A program made the position numbers and the translations under genes. The notes under the pieces were generated by a model. That model ran no database searches, had not been told where the DNA came from, and saw only the letters and a list, made by a program, of their open reading frames with translations. From Haliclystus octoradiatus (lineage: Eukaryota; Cnidaria; Staurozoa; Stauromedusae; Haliclystidae), in assembly GCA_916610825.1 (NCBI GenBank), contig OU744451.1, forward strand, positions 15,523,307 through 15,587,306: DNA of 64,000 bases. The letters are read 5' to 3'. Below are positions 23,588 through 38,288 of the stretch, in pieces; within the stretch, counting starts at the first letter, position 1, and every line of letters starts with the position of its first letter.

Positions 23588-23885
23588 ATATCATTACCAT
23601 TTGCTCCAAACTGTGTGAGATGCTTCTCCGCGTGGACATAAATATCAAAATGATCCAATCTTTCACTGCAACAGCTTTTCCGATTATAGATTGTTAAGGA
23701 ATCCACCACAAACGTATTACCAAGATCAACTCTCCACCAAGATGTTGGCATAGCTCTATGAGTATGAGAACATACTTGATACACCAGGGTATGATGTTGA
23801 TCCAAAACACCATCGATAGCTTTATCACAAGTACCTAATCCCCAAAGACTGCTTTGCTCGCATTCTTTTCCAATAACTTCAATCA
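23588..23885 (-). CDS. Fucolectin / F5/8 type C-like domain exon, copy A
   Basis: A 298-nt exon bounded by acceptor TATTATTAG and donor GTAAGTA (minus strand). It encodes about 99 residues of a fucolectin-type domain: SSLWGLGTCDKAIDG, CSHTH, SWWRVDLGNTFVVDSLTIYN, then RKSCCSERLDHFDIYVH. The Cys-Cys pair and the two Arg around it (R-x2-CC-x2-R) match the fucose-binding loop of eel-type lectins, but Asp two residues after the first Arg is replaced by Ser. Fucolectins bind fucose on glycans outside the cell, often in immunity. Other exons are not found with confidence. The exon has the same length and splice phase as copy B at 55778-56075. Confidence 0.85.
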
Positions 23886-25000
23886 CTAATAATAGATCAA
23901 ATATGGAGGATAACAGTTAGATGGAAGCTCCAGTCTGTAATACCTTAAGAATTGCACAATTTTGCAAGTTTCGTTCAACAATTCCCGAAATATGAGTCAA
24001 ATACTTTTTATTAAGGCGAGGAATTGTGTCACACCACACTCACCCGCAAGATTTACGACCTATCAGGGCTTTTATTTGAAATCTAAATTGATTAAGACTA
24101 TGTAACACATATAGAGTAAACTTTGCAAATGTCATCCTATTGATGTTTGAAGGACTGGAACTTTGAGCTTCGTATAAAGAAAATACAGACGTGAAGCAGT
24201 TCTATCACCATCACATACTTTTTATTATAAAGGTAGAGGTACCAAACCATGTATATTGCTTTCATTTCAGGTTAGTCATATGACAGATACTGAAAGCTCG
24301 TTTCCTTAATAGTTATAGTACATCGATTTTATATTTTCGTCACGCTGGAAGAAATCAATGGAAATCATTTATTGTCGCTAGGAACTAAAGGAGCAACATT
24401 GATCGTATGTCGTAATGAGCTCAACTTTATTAATTAAGCTTAGCGTTAAATCAACGATTAATGTCAGTCGTGGCTTCAGCATGGCTGCAAATTTCAAGTT
24501 TCAGCATGGTTTTCAGGCACAAACATTACACACGACAAATGCGTACGTGACTCCAAGCGGGTAGCTTACATGTTCAACTGGACAGATGCCAGTGACGTGT
24601 GGGTGCCGTTTTTGTTCCGTCAATTCAAGGCCTTTCAAATTTGAACAAAGCGTGAGAAAATGATATCATGAATTCGAAAGTTGCGTGTTCCGACCATTAT
24701 AAGTAGATAGCTTTGGTTGCTATGCCTTACTGCAGAATTCTGAAAGCAAAGAAAACCCCATTCAACAACGCTTTTCAAAAACTTATCTATTTAATCGTTC
24801 TAGTCTCTGAAGTTATTAATTTTTATCATCAAAAATTACTGCACAAAACACATTACTGCCTTTCACATAGTACGAATCCTTCAATTTTACTTTTTCTTTG
24901 CAAAGTCTTTTGGATTATTAATGTTAGCATTTAGTATCGAGTTGGAGACCTTGAATGCCATTTGAATAAAGTTAATCTCTTTACTTCTTGGTAATCGGAC
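23886..25000. other. Non-coding stretch with a dispersed repeat
   Basis: Contains the second copy of the dispersed repeat (24415-24575, minus). No supported exon otherwise, although 5' exons of the fucolectin gene would be expected here on the minus strand. Confidence 0.4.
24415..24575 (-). repeat. Dispersed repeat, copy 2
   Basis: Reverse complement of the repeat at 5300-5462, with matching blocks in the same order and roughly three quarters of positions alike by eye. Confidence 0.65.
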
Positions 25001-25015
25001 GAAACACCTGACCAG

Positions 25016-26420
25016 ATGCAAATAACTAGACTATTGGTTTTCGTACCTGCTGAACATCAGTTAATGGTAATAACCTGCAATACAATGATGGAAGTATGGA
25101 TTGAATTTGACAATATTGCCAAGAAAGAAAATGTACAAGATCTGGTTTTTAGCGACATGCAAAGAATCAAACATCTCAAATCTCAGGATCCTGTCTAAAT
25201 ACGGTCATTTTCGAGGACGTCAGATTATTTAGAAAATAAAGCTGTTTTAGCTGACACGAAAGCAGTTTATCCTATTGAAATACACGGAATTCATGAGAGT
25301 GAAAAACAAATCTACAATTATTGATTAATTGCTAGAGTATCTGGAAGATACAGCAACAACCATCGCCAGTTGACAAGGAACAACATTTGAGACTAATTTC
25401 AGGGAAAAGAAGACAAGTTTATATTCTGATATACGAGATGGAAATGACGATGGTTCCGATCTCAATTAGGAAGAAACTCATGACATCCTTGTTGTGAAAA
25501 GCTCCAGCAGATGACAGTAGATGATATGATTCAACACTTGAGAACATTTGAGACAGCCAAGAAGATGCTGGCTTTGTCTGGGAAAGGACCACCGCAGTTT
25601 AGAATGTATGTTTGATGGGAAATGTCAGATTTGTCAATGAAGACATTACACTCTTTTAAATAGAAATTTGAACGATACAAATGCAGGAAAAATACTAAAA
25701 CCTGAAGAAAACCAGAAAACCCATGTAACTGCTAATATTACTAGCACTTCAACCGACAGCATATCAACAAATGCTACAGCTTTAATGGCTAATCTTCAAG
25801 TAAAAGTTCATGATGCACATGTAAACGTCAAGACTGCGTATTGTCTTCTTGATAGTTATGTAATAAATATGAAATTATAATGATAAATATGCATTGCTGT
25901 GAAAGCTAAACTTGGCTGGTCAAATTGGAGGCAAAGAAGAAAATAGAAACGAAAATGCATCCCAAATATCCCGAAATAAGAGTCAACTTGGAAAAGGTCG
26001 TGATTATTGCAATCCTTTATTTTTATGTTTATTGTCGTAGAGAGAAAATGATGTTGCAGTGTTGGGGATGCTTCAAAAATGTTTAATATGATTGATATAA
26101 GCAAAGAAGACCAACCATTTCATCGTTGTTTATGGCGAAATTGGAATTCAGATGTAGGTTATCACTTGGAGTTCCGCTTGTCAATAAACAAAGTTCATAT
26201 TTGGCAGGATTTCCAGATGCATGCAAAAGTTCTCCACAAAAGAATATAGTTTGATGACATTTGACGACTCAAAGTCACTGCTAAAGATGTAATCAAAGCA
26301 ATCAATCAAATTGATATATTATTGAAAGGCAGTTTCAGAATAAAAGCACCCTAATGATAACATCAATATTGTAGGAAAAACCACCATATGAGCGTATAAC
26401 AGATTTCCTTGGACACAACT
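25016..26420 (+). mobile_element. BEL/Pao retrotransposon relic
   Basis: Scattered frames give pieces of a Pao polyprotein in the right order: an incomplete gag region near 25016-25200; a knuckle with CMFDGKCQICQ and RHYTLLNRNL near 25610-25670; the start of the protease region (ALMANLQVKV, then YCLLDS) near 25785-25860; and an RT-like stretch near 26105-26160 (EDQPFHRCLWRN). Many stops and gaps show a very old copy. LTRs were not found. Confidence 0.55.
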
Positions 26421-26919
26421 GGGACAAGGAATTTAAAATGCTCCAAATAAAGAGAAAGTATATCGAGGAAGCAATGCGACTTTGTGCACTTGTAAATTGC
26501 AGTTACAGTACATACCGACTAAACAGGTTAGGAAATGTGCAATGTTCCAAATAGGGTACGATTCATAGCAAGTGTGAATGCCTTTCTCCTTTTTGTATAT
26601 TTTCTTTTCAACGGAGAATCAAGAACCTATTCAAGGAGTGAGAGGAGCAAAGCTGCAAAAATTATTCTCTGGACAAGAATATTTCATTTTTCCATATATT
26701 TTTTTCAATGAAAAAGTCAATAGCAACAATTTTGAAATTTTATTATGATTTTGAACAACGTTTTTAATATATAATTTTATACAATTAATATATAAGATGG
26801 AGTTTTTGCCATTTTCAGTGAATTTTCAGCTGCTATTGACTTTTTCATTGAAAGTGTTAAGTAAACGACTTCTCATACGAATATAAAAACGCAACAAGGA
26901 ACTACCTCTATTCCATAGA

Positions 26920-28310
26920 TTGGAAAAGTGCAGCAAGAAATTGGTAAGTAACGAAGCCGCAATAGAGTTTATTGCTTTGTGCCAGGACCTTGGTATTACG
27001 CCAACATTTGTTAAAGTGGACTCGACCAAAAGGAATAGATGGAAGTCTTCAGTAGAAGAATTCCAGAAAAATGCTATGGAAGAAGAGCTGCGAACAAAGA
27101 CGAAAGAGGTTACCAAATTAAAAAAGGATATCTCCAACATTTTTATGGAGGCTAAGGAGACCTGCATAACCTTTAGAAATGTTTGCATTTTAAACATATT
27201 AACAATACTAAAAGACAAAGAAACAGGAATCCCAGATATTGACTGACTGCAAGAAGATTATCCGCTTGTTAAATGTGTACCAAGAAACGTCGATAAACGT
27301 ATCATCAACTCATCAGCATATAGACTTTCATTTTTTGAGAAATTGATCCCATCAAGAGGCTTGAATTTATCGTCACCAAGGCGATCATTGCACCGAAAGA
27401 TGAGATCGATATTTTTGCCGGTTTTGAAAAGACCTTCTTTACTGCTAATAAATAAACTGCTTGACGACAATAGAGAAATAACATCAACAACTATGAAATC
27501 TATCGCAGTAAACTACGCAAGAATGGCAGGTAAAAATTCTCCAAAAGGGTTGATAAAGGCTATTAAATCTTAAGACAGAAAGATATCATTATCTGTATTC
27601 AGATAAAGGTAATCGTGTCGTAATCATGGACAAAGAACAGTATATTTCAATAGCAGTATATTATAAACTAGCGAAATGGCTAGATAGAATTCTAAAACCG
27701 CTGTCTATAAAATGAACAATCTGTTAGTGACAGTTTTGAATTTTCTCAAAATATTCATAAGATAGATTTTGCTTCAAATGACATTCTTGTGTCCTATGAC
27801 GCCTGATCCCTGTTCACTAATGTATACCGCTTGAACAGACAGCATTTATTTTGGTAGAAGGAGCATTCAAAGACGATTGGTTAAAAACTGAGCATGACCT
27901 TAATTTATCAAGATCGGATCTGAAGGAATTATTGGAGATGTCAATAAAATTTCAGCTATTTCAGTTGAAGTAAACTGTATGAGCAAACAGATGGTGTGGC
28001 AATGGGATCGCCTTTGGGACCATTGATGGCTAACGTCTTCATGACCCATGTTAAAGAGGTACTGGGTGATGCAAACCAACTACCTAACTATTGAAGATAT
28101 CTAGATGATACGTTGGCAGTAGTACCGAATGACGATGAAGCAAATACCTTACTATGCAATTTCAACAATGCCCATCAATCTTTGAGATTTACCACTGAGA
28201 GATCGAAAAATGATACATTGCCTTTCTTGGGAATTGCTATGAGCAAACAGCAAATACTTCATTACTATAGCAACGTTGATCAAAAATACAAAACTGGTCT
28301 GCTTGTCTGA
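26920..28310 (+). pseudogene. Penelope-like N-terminal region and reverse transcriptase, broken
   Basis: 26920-27246 is a charged, helical N-terminal stretch. 27343-27573 and the frames after it continue the polyprotein with breaks. RT motifs are clear: GVAMGSPLGPLMANVF near 27993-28040, RYLDDTLAVVPNDDEA from 28095 (YLDD 28098-28109) and NDTLPFLGIAMSK near 28211-28250. A TGA lies directly before the YLDD block, and at least four frame changes are needed to read through. The enzyme would have copied RNA primed at telomeric or nicked ends. Confidence 0.8.
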
Positions 28311-28436
28311 AAAACTTTTTAAGGAAGAAGCTGTAAATATTCAATAATTTTTTAAACAATTGAAAAATTCTGTAAATCTTTTAAATAATTTTTAACCCGT
28401 TTTGATTTTAACCATTTTAGCTCTCGTGTAAATAAG

Positions 28437-28819
28437 TTGAGGGACGAGAATGAAGTCCCAATTATTTTACCTTTCAAAGACCATCACTCGGCAGACCGCG
28501 TTAAGCAGGAGCTACTTAATTTAAACAGTAAGATAAATTTAATTTTTGGATCCGTTTTTACAAGCCGCAAGCTAATTGATGAAATCAGGACAACTGAAAC
28601 CAAGCCATCTATTGTTAACCAGCATTGTGTCATTTTAAATGTGATCTGTGTGATTCAGATTATGTAGGATATACTGCACGCCACCTACACGAACGCATAG
28701 ACGACCATCGATATTCCAATATTAGCAAACATCTGAAAAGTCATGGTATCTCAGTAAATAAGTCAATTTCTAATTGTTTTAAATTATTAGAAAATATCAA
28801 TCTAAAAGGGAGTGTTTAA
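28437..28819 (+). pseudogene. Penelope-like GIY-YIG endonuclease region, broken
   Basis: 28437-28667 reads ILPFKDHHSADRVKQELLNL and FTSRKL, the linker typical of these elements. After a frame change, 28625-28819 reads CDLCDSDYVGYTARHLHERI, with the Tyr, Gly-Tyr and Arg of the GIY-YIG nuclease fold and the CxxC before it. It belongs with the RT upstream. Confidence 0.8.
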
Positions 28820-29169
28820 TTTATGAAATGCTATATATAAAAGAATTTAAACCCTCCCTGAACATCCAGAAAGATTCCATTGAGTCCCTGGTGTTTTAAT
28901 CATGTAATACATATATAATCTATTATTAATTTTAGATAAATAATTTAGATTAACTTGAAAATGGCAGAAGTTCTATCTGACCGAAATGTTGTTCAAATCA
29001 AAATAAAATTTCAAAATTGTTGAGATTGACTTTTTCATTGAAAGTAATAAGTAAACGACTTCCATTTATTGAGAATAGTATTCTTGAAAATATCATTTAA
29101 GAATATTTATTCCTGACAGGAAAACAATAACTAGAATATATATTCTTGTTGAATAGGTTCTGGGTTGTA

Positions 29170-31165
<1,996 letters not shown>

Positions 31166-31700
31166 GATAGATACCATTAAAATACTGTTTTATAAAATCA
31201 TGATAAAATTATAAGTGTGTCCTTGTGATCGAAGTTTAAAATGTTACTCATATGCTTTTTCTAAAAGAAAAAGTCTTTATGATGAGAGAGTTTCTTGAGA
31301 GAGGGAATAGATTCAGCAGATCTTGCTTCATAAGGTAAATCGTTCCATAAGAGTGGCGATGTGAAAGAGAATGATCTAGCTCCAAAATGCTTAAACTGCT
31401 AGCTTGCTTTCTTCCTGAGTTGTTTGCTGTTGGATGAACGCAGAGATCTCAATCGATGAATAGTATTGATGAAATCTGAAATGTATAGGGGTGCCAGACC
31501 ATATAGAATTTTGAAAGTTATTAAGAGAATTTCGAAGTGGATCCTTTGTTTGACTGGTAACCAATGTAATGAACGTAGAATAGGTGTTGCATGATCATAC
31601 TTCCCAGACATGGTGACTAACTTGGCAGCGGCATTTTGTAAACTTTGAAGGTGCCTAAGTAATGATGATGGTATTCCATACAAAAGTGAGTTACAAAAGT
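31166..31700 (-). mobile_element. LINE fragment 1 (L2/CR1-like), C-terminal end and 3' UTR
   Basis: The minus strand reads the end of a LINE reverse transcriptase: LQNAAAKLVT, LHWLPVKQRIHFEILLITFK, LAPLYIS, and after an in-frame TAG also FTSPLLWNDLPYEARS. The natural stop appears at 31261-31263. About 95 nt of 3' UTR follow and then the (TTA)n tail at 30161-31165. It is 5'-truncated near 31700, as typical for LINE insertions. Confidence 0.8.
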
Positions 31701-31731
31701 GCAGCTGTGATGTTTTAAGGCATGAACTATA

Positions 31732-31928
31732 TTAAACAAATAGTTCACACTTTTCATGAACTATGTTCTGATAGCACCACGAGAGGCACGTAAGGAGAAA
31801 ACGAGAAGGCATCAGAAAATTACGAGCCGCCTCGGCGAGTAATTTTCGCCTTTGAGTTTTCTCCTGAAGTGACTCGAGTGGTGCTATCAGAGCATAGTTC
31901 ACGGAAAGTATGAACTATTTGGTTTAGA
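31732..31928. repeat. Foldback MITE-like element
   Basis: Terminal inverted repeats of over 40 nt: AAATAGTTCACACTTTTCAT... GATAGCACCAC on the left, GTGGTGCTATC... ATGAACTATTT on the right (31738 and 31920 as inner limits). The inner part continues the fold (GAAAACGAGAAGGC... and GAGTTTTCTCCT). It is non-coding and probably non-autonomous. Confidence 0.85.
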
Positions 31929-32077
31929 ACATAGCCACCCCCGAATTGTGACTGTTGGGGACGTTTTTTCAGAGCATTTTCTAATCTTTCAATCTATGAT
32001 CAAGTATGTAATTCTCCTATTTTCGTGACGTCACTATTGGGGGTTTTGGTTACTATTCAAGGGTATAATTATGATTT

Positions 32078-33480
32078 AATAATAATAATAATGCTTGGTA
32101 TGGGCTGTTGTTTCTTGATGTCTGTCATTAATGCTAGCTGATTCTATTTTACATATTTCATGTTCAGGTTTGCAGTATTGATTTTATTTTGTTATGATAT
32201 TGATTTGTATTTAAATGTTCCATATGTTCATATTTGTTTAGTAATACAGCTCCACGAAATGCAAATGTTCTCTTGCCTCTGTCAGAGTACACTCTTTGGA
32301 GGATATGTAACCTTTTTCTGGTGTTATAATGCGAATCTGATTTTTTGAATAAAGATTTCAGATCTGGTCCATTTTTTCCGTGTATTGATTTGTGAGCAGT
32401 ACATGCTGTACGCAATTCGACAGTGTCCGATATATTTATCCAATTTAGATCTGTTATAGTTGTATCCATTGTATCAAATTTTCTCTTGCCAGAAATTAAT
32501 TTTGCGGCCCAGTTTTGTATATTTGTTTGCACTTTTCGTATTTCCGTTTTATTATAAGATGACCACACTTCCAAGCCATAAAAGCTTGGTTGTATTACTT
32601 TAGATTCAACAATTTTTTTGAATAAATCTGCTGGTATGAAATGTTGTTGTTTTGCAAGGGCTTGCAGGCGATATGTGGCAGTTTTTATAATTTGCTGCAC
32701 ATGCTTTTTATAACTCATTTCACTATTTATAATGATGCCAAGGTTTCGTGCATCTGTAACATATTCTAAGTTCTCGTTGTTTATTGATACTTTGGGTAGC
32801 AAAGTGTCTTTTACTTTTCTATGTCCTATTGCCATAATCTTTATTTTTTTCGCATTTAACAGCAAAGAATTTGATCGGAACCATGATGTAATTTGTGTCA
32901 AGTCATCAGATATCTTGTTTTCAATTGCAGCAAGACTGCCAAAACTTTTTGGTTTGAAAGAGTATAACATTTGAGTGTCATCGGCGAATTGTCCGATGCT
33001 GCCATTAGAAATCACGTTCGGCAAGTCATTCATATACACTAAAAACAGTAATGGTCCAAGAATGGAGCCCTGAGGTACACCACATGTTAATTTTATCTCG
33101 TCTGAGTGGTTTTCACCAACTTTGACTATCTGCGTTCGGTTATCTAGGTATGAATTTATCCAACATAAAGCAGCATCAGAAAGGCCGATGAGTTTTAGCT
33201 TGGCTAGCAATATATCATGTTGGAGACTATCGAATGCCTTAGAAAGGTCCATCAGTATCAACAGGGAAAGATCTCGCTGGTCCATTGCTTTAAAAATTTG
33301 TTCAGTGATATTCAATAGTGCTGTGACTGTGGAACGTCCAAATTGGAAACCATGCTGAAATTTGCTTAATAACGGAGAAATGAAAGGATATAGCTGAAAG
33401 TAGGCGACTCTTTCAACGACTTTAGATAATAATGATAATAAAGCAATGATAGATTTATTGACTAAATGTTTGCTAATTGC
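32078..33480 (-). mobile_element. LINE copy 2, reverse transcriptase, 5'-truncated
   Basis: The main frame (stop 32164-32166, open upstream to about 33480) encodes about 435 residues of a LINE RT: SIIALLSLLSKVVERV, LLILMDLSKAFDSLQHDIL, CGVPQGSILGPLLFLVYMND and the catalytic FADDTQ box. The thumb and C-terminal region continue to KRTFAFRGAVLLN. No stop interrupts it. The 5' part with the endonuclease is missing. The short 3' UTR ends in about five TAA units (32078-32093), which links this family to the (TAA)n tail of fragment 1. Without its 5' half it cannot move on its own. Confidence 0.85.
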
Positions 33481-34399
33481 CTATTTAAAAGAGAAGATTA
33501 TTGAATTTATGATAACTTTTTAGAATGTTGCTAACCTTCATTTGGAGAAATGGTTTAATTATTTGAAATTTTAGCGGTTGATTTTGTGTAGCCTATGTTA
33601 TGGTTTTGGTAGTTTACAAAAAGCTTATCTTTCTACGCCAGGAATTTAGTTTTTATACTCATATCTAGGAACTTGCAAAAATTGGCCATAAAAGGATGAG
33701 GGATGCATTAATGAAATGAAGTTATGTCATCTTATGTTTTCACAATCATTAATACTGTAAAATTTGGGCAAATTGTTTTTGAATTGTTAATTTTTTGCAA
33801 AATATTTCTATACACTTAAAAAATGTCTGTTTACTAGCTCAGATATTTCACCCAGAGCCATTTGATTTATTTTGAACAATTGAGAAACTGCATGAAACAG
33901 TAACTCAATGAAATTGTATGTGACTCTACAGATATTCACTGTATTTGCTTTTTACTTTTTATTACTTGCCAGTTTATAATGCCATATTTAAATAATTATC
34001 GGTTGTTTGGTAATTTCATAAATTTCTTGAAATCGACGGGGTCAAGCTCGGCTATCGTGAAATGGCGTTATTGGCGTTAACCAATCAAATTGCTAGAATA
34101 AATCGTAGCAGATCCTCGATATGTTCTAAAGTAATATAACAATAATTTATAATTTATATAGCGCTTTTTACATTTACTGATCAAAAGCGCTTTACAAAAA
34201 TATCAATAAATAAAATGATTAAAATAAATATATAATAATAATGTTTCGGCGGAAATTGTATGATTTTATGTAATCTATACCACTGTAGCGAATTGTAAAT
34301 GTTACTTTGTTAATGTGATGTGATTTGTGTAGCGAAAAACCTCAGATCTGTTCTGCAGCGCCAGACAGAGCACGCGATATTAAAAAATATATATAAATC
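33481..34399. other. Non-coding stretch
   Basis: AT-rich. 34140-34250 holds a stem-like TATAGCGCTTTTT... AAAAGCGCTTTACA motif often seen in short repeats or element tails. The 5' LTR of the following BEL/Pao element could lie here, but no second copy exists to confirm it. Confidence 0.4.
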
Positions 34400-35533
34400 G
34401 TGCTTTCGATGGCAGATCAAGATGTTAATCCGTTAAACAGAACAGACGGTACCGCAAATGATAATTCCAAGTGTATAAAATCACTTCGAAATAAGAGAAG
34501 AGCTCACAGAGGTAGATTGAACCAATTAATCAAATCTGCCGAAAATCAGATTATCAATAGCGGAAGTACAACATTTTTACACAAAACCTTCGATGACATC
34601 GAAATTAGACAACAAATTATTGCGGACGTTGTCGAGCAATTAGCTGAATATCTTTCCAAGGAAGAATTCGACACGGAAGAGGCACAGCTCCAAAAAGTGT
34701 TTGCAGAAGTCCAAATAATTTGCGGTAAGATCATGGATAACTTACAAATTAGATCAGATAAGGCATCAACCGTAATATCTCACAGAGAAGAGAAGCCAAC
34801 CCAGTCTAACGGCACAGGTTTGTCAGCTAATGTTGCAGACCAAGAACCCTTGCCACACCAAAGTGAGGCTGAAAATCAGATTACCCATGGCAACGCATCG
34901 GCGCCGTTGCCAAGTACACTCCTAAGAATAAGCAACGAACGTGAGGGGTCTGTTATGAGTCAAGGGGAAATCTTGGCAAGATTTTTCGATTCACAGGCAA
35001 AAATAGAGATTTCAGCACCCAATATAGTCATGAAAAGCAATGACTGGATTGATAAATTTGTCATTTCTGACATTGAATTTAATGCTGAATATAATGATAA
35101 ACGCTCTTCGGTGAAAATAGAACCACCGTTTTTTGATGGAAGTTGGTATTTTTGGAGTGAACTTTTTTTAGCCCTGGTTCACAACACTAATAAATCTATA
35201 GGAGAGAAAATGTCTCTTTTGCATGAATGCCTCACTAAGGAATGCCAAATTGTCATAAAAGGCCTGGGACGTTCTGAAGCAGACTACAAAGATGCTTTAG
35301 TGCTACTCAGAGACCGGTACGGCAATCTTGAAGCCATCAAAAGGGCACATGAAAGAGCCTTGGACAACCTAGAACAGGTAAAGGGAAATGACCCTGCCTC
35401 GTTTTGTAAGTTTTTGGACCATGCGGTAAGCCCCCTCAGGGTTCTCTCTAGAGCGCTAGGTACAGGTGAGACGAACTCTCTCTATTTTCAAAAATGGCTT
35501 GGTGGGAAGTTTGCCCGGATAGATGCACAATGA
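34400..35533 (+). pseudogene. BEL/Pao Gag (DUF1759-like) region
   Basis: A 377-residue open frame. The first part is polar; residues about 235-370 have the Pao gag core (PPFFDGSWYFWSELFLALVH, MSLLHECLTKECQIVIKGL, YGNLEAIKRAHERAL). The frame breaks at the end and gag continues in other frames to the knuckle region at 35745-35975 (C...H...C pattern with HHPLLH). The ATG at 34409 (MAD) may be the true start. Confidence 0.8.
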
Positions 35534-35744
35534 AAACCCTGAGCCTATTCAGTGATTGGCTCAGAAAACGGGCACATCAGTACCGTCGGTGGGAAATACC
35601 CAAGGAAAACAACGAATCCAACCCTCTAAAAGCGAAATTGCATTCCACCTCTACATGCATCTCTGACGAGAAGCCGACAATTGCGGCAGGTGTAACGGAC
35701 TTCATACGACACCCGACTGCAATTCTTTCAAATCAAAAGGTGTT

Positions 35745-38288
35745 TTGGATCGGTTAGAAATTGCTAAGGTACGAGGGTTGTGGTTTTCCTGCCTAAAAAA
35801 GGCGGGATGGTCTCATATGCAGAGAAATTGTCCCAGTAGAAAAAGATGTTCTTTTGAAACGTGCAATTACTATCATCATCCTCTGTTACATGATGCTAGC
35901 AGAGAAGCAACATCTGCTGCAATGAATACTGCAGTCTCAACTAGTAGTGTCGCTCTAGGCGTGATCAAGGTTTAAGTAATAGGCGTCAACGGTACGCCCA
36001 TTGATGCCACTCTACTTATCGATGAAGGTAGTGACTCAACATTAATTACCGAAACCTTAACTAAGAAGCTTGGATTGTCTGGAAAGGTGACCAAACTAAG
36101 GATCACAGGTGTTACCGGACAAACCAACTTTCAACAGACCTCCGGAAAATCTTTTAAAATTGAGACCCCTCGTGGCAGTGAAACTCATCAGGTCATCGAA
36201 GCGTGGTCTCTTCAAAAGGTTTGCGATAATGTTAGATCAGTTGAGTGGCCAGTTGTTAAAAAAGGATGGGTTCATCTGCAGGACCTACCATTAGAGGCAA
36301 CCGGAGGGGGATTGACATTCTCCTTGGTTTAGACCATTCAGATCTATTAATGCCCCTCGAGACCCTAATCGGTGGGAGAGAAGAGCCATGTGCGACCGTA
36401 ACTGAGTTTGGAGGGTTGTACGTGGTAAAATTGGGGACAGTGATAAAGTTTGAAAATTAATTGCTGTCAAGTTAATGAGCTAAATGAACAGCTCAAGAAA
36501 CTTTGGGCCACAGAAAACTTTGGAACAGAATAAAAAACAGAGGCTGCTTATTGTCTTGAAGACCAGAAAGTCATTGACCTTGTTAACACAAAAACAAAGT
36601 CACTACCTATTGGGTAGGAAGTGCCACTCCCATGGAAGGATGGGAGAACCAAATCTAGGAAACAACCTCCAACTAGCCATACATAGATTCTTTCGTTTAG
36701 AGAAGAAATTCAGATGTGAACAGTCTTTTGCTGATAAATACAAAGCAGCTGTAAACAAGTATCTAGATGAGGGCTATGCCCACATTGTAAAGGGTAACCA
36801 TTATGTTGAAGAAATAGGAGTATGGTATTTACTGCATCACGGCATCTTCAAGCAAGGAGACAGAACAGGAAAATTAGAGTTGTATTTGACTCCACAGCAA
36901 AATATAAAGGAAAATCTCTAAATGATGCTTCAATGACAGGCCCTACTTTACAGAACGATCTGACAAAAGTTCTTCTGGCATTCAGAGAATACGAGTTTGC
37001 TGTCAGCAGTGACATCGAGGCCATGTTCAGTAGAGTGAGAATGAGTGCAAGTGATAGCAAGTATCACAGATTCATATGGAGAGACATCCAAATGATGATG
37101 TAAAGGTTTATCAAATGGATAGACTAGCGTTCGGTGACGCCTCGTCGCCCTGTCTGGCAATCAGTGCTATTCATCGCACAGCTGATGACCACAGTGCTGT
37201 AGAAAAGCCAGAGCTAGCAAATTCAATCAAACAAAGACTATATGTAGATGACTATTGTGATAGTGTAATGAAGGCTAAGTTAGCAATTGAAAGGGCAAAT
37301 GGTATTGCAAATATTCTAAAGAAAGTTGACTTCAACCTAAGAAAATGGACTTATAATTCCAACAAAGTTAGAAAAGCACGATGTGCAGTGTTGGGATTAA
37401 AGTGGTCCCCTGAAGGCGATACATTATTCTTTACCGATCGAAGTGAATTAGAAAAGGATCGTTATGCAGCGCATGACGATTGCAGGTGTCAGCTGGGATG
37501 ACCTACTGCCTGAAACATTCAGAAGCGACTGGAATACCTTCCAAAACTATCTCGTTGATTTTTCACAAATCCATGTACCGAGGTGTTTGAAACCAGATAT
37601 CGTAGAGGATCACTATGATTTAAGTACCTTCTGTGACGCTTCTGAGGAAGCATTTGCTGCTGCAGTTTATGTAAGAAGTATTTCTTTCGATGGTATTGTG
37701 ACATGCAGACTTGCAATGGCAAAAACAAAAATAGCCCCCAAGAAGACAATTTCCGTAGCAAAACTTGGACTTCAAGCTGCTGTGCTAGGATCTAGACTCA
37801 GCTCTCATGTAGAAGGCACTTTGTCTACTAAAGCTACGAAAAAATGCTTTGGACAGACAGAAAATGTGTCAGAAATTGGATAAGGTGTGCCGCGTCTCAG
37901 TATAAGCCTTTTATATCCAACAGAAATACAGATGTTGACAGAACCAGAAAAATGGCGGCATCTGCCAGGCAGGCTCAATGTAAGTGACCTAGCGACACGT
38001 TCAAATGTCTTGCCTTCTGGAGTTTTGCCAACCATGTGGTTTGCTGGACCACGTTTTCTTCTTGAGGACCCTGATAAATGGCCGAAAGATCTATCTTTTA
38101 CGATTTGCGACGAAGAAATCAGAAATACAGCTATAGTTAATAGCAATACTGTTAAAATTAATGTTAATTGGAACAAAGTTAACTTAGATGAAATTGAACT
38201 AAGTAACACTAATATAATTGGAAATAAACTGAAAGAACAATTAGAATTATGTCAAAATGAAACTTATGAAAAGGAATTATTAGACTAA
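35745..38288 (+). pseudogene. BEL/Pao Pol region (protease, RT, RNase H), broken
   Basis: From 35976 a protease region reads LLIDEGSDSTLI; the catalytic DSG/DTG is DEG here. RT pieces at 36484-37501 include KTLEQNK, RVVFDSTAKYKGKSLNDASM, DIEAMFSRVR and YVDDYCDSV (near 37237-37263). RNase H follows at 37464-37883 (TFCDASEEAFAAAVYVRS). 37887-38288 gives WRHLPGRLNVSDLATR and WFAGPRFLLEDPDKWP. Integrase then starts at about 38310 (VDKDGLLRVGGRIGKA, RHPIILPSRHKLTELII). Multiple frame changes prove it dead. Confidence 0.85.

Larger units (their letters stand above)
26703..29062 (+). mobile_element. Penelope-like element, decayed, with terminal repeats
   Basis: The block TTGACTTTTTCATTGAAAGT followed by TAAGTAAACGACTT occurs near 26836-26871 and again near 29027-29062, as expected for the pseudo-LTRs of these elements. 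The tail just before the right copy (GTTGTTCAAA... AAAATTTCAAAATTGTTG) also occurs inverted at about 26703-26760, another typical feature. Between them lie an N-terminal region, RT and GIY-YIG coding remnants on the plus strand. Stops and shifts make it non-functional. Confidence 0.75.
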
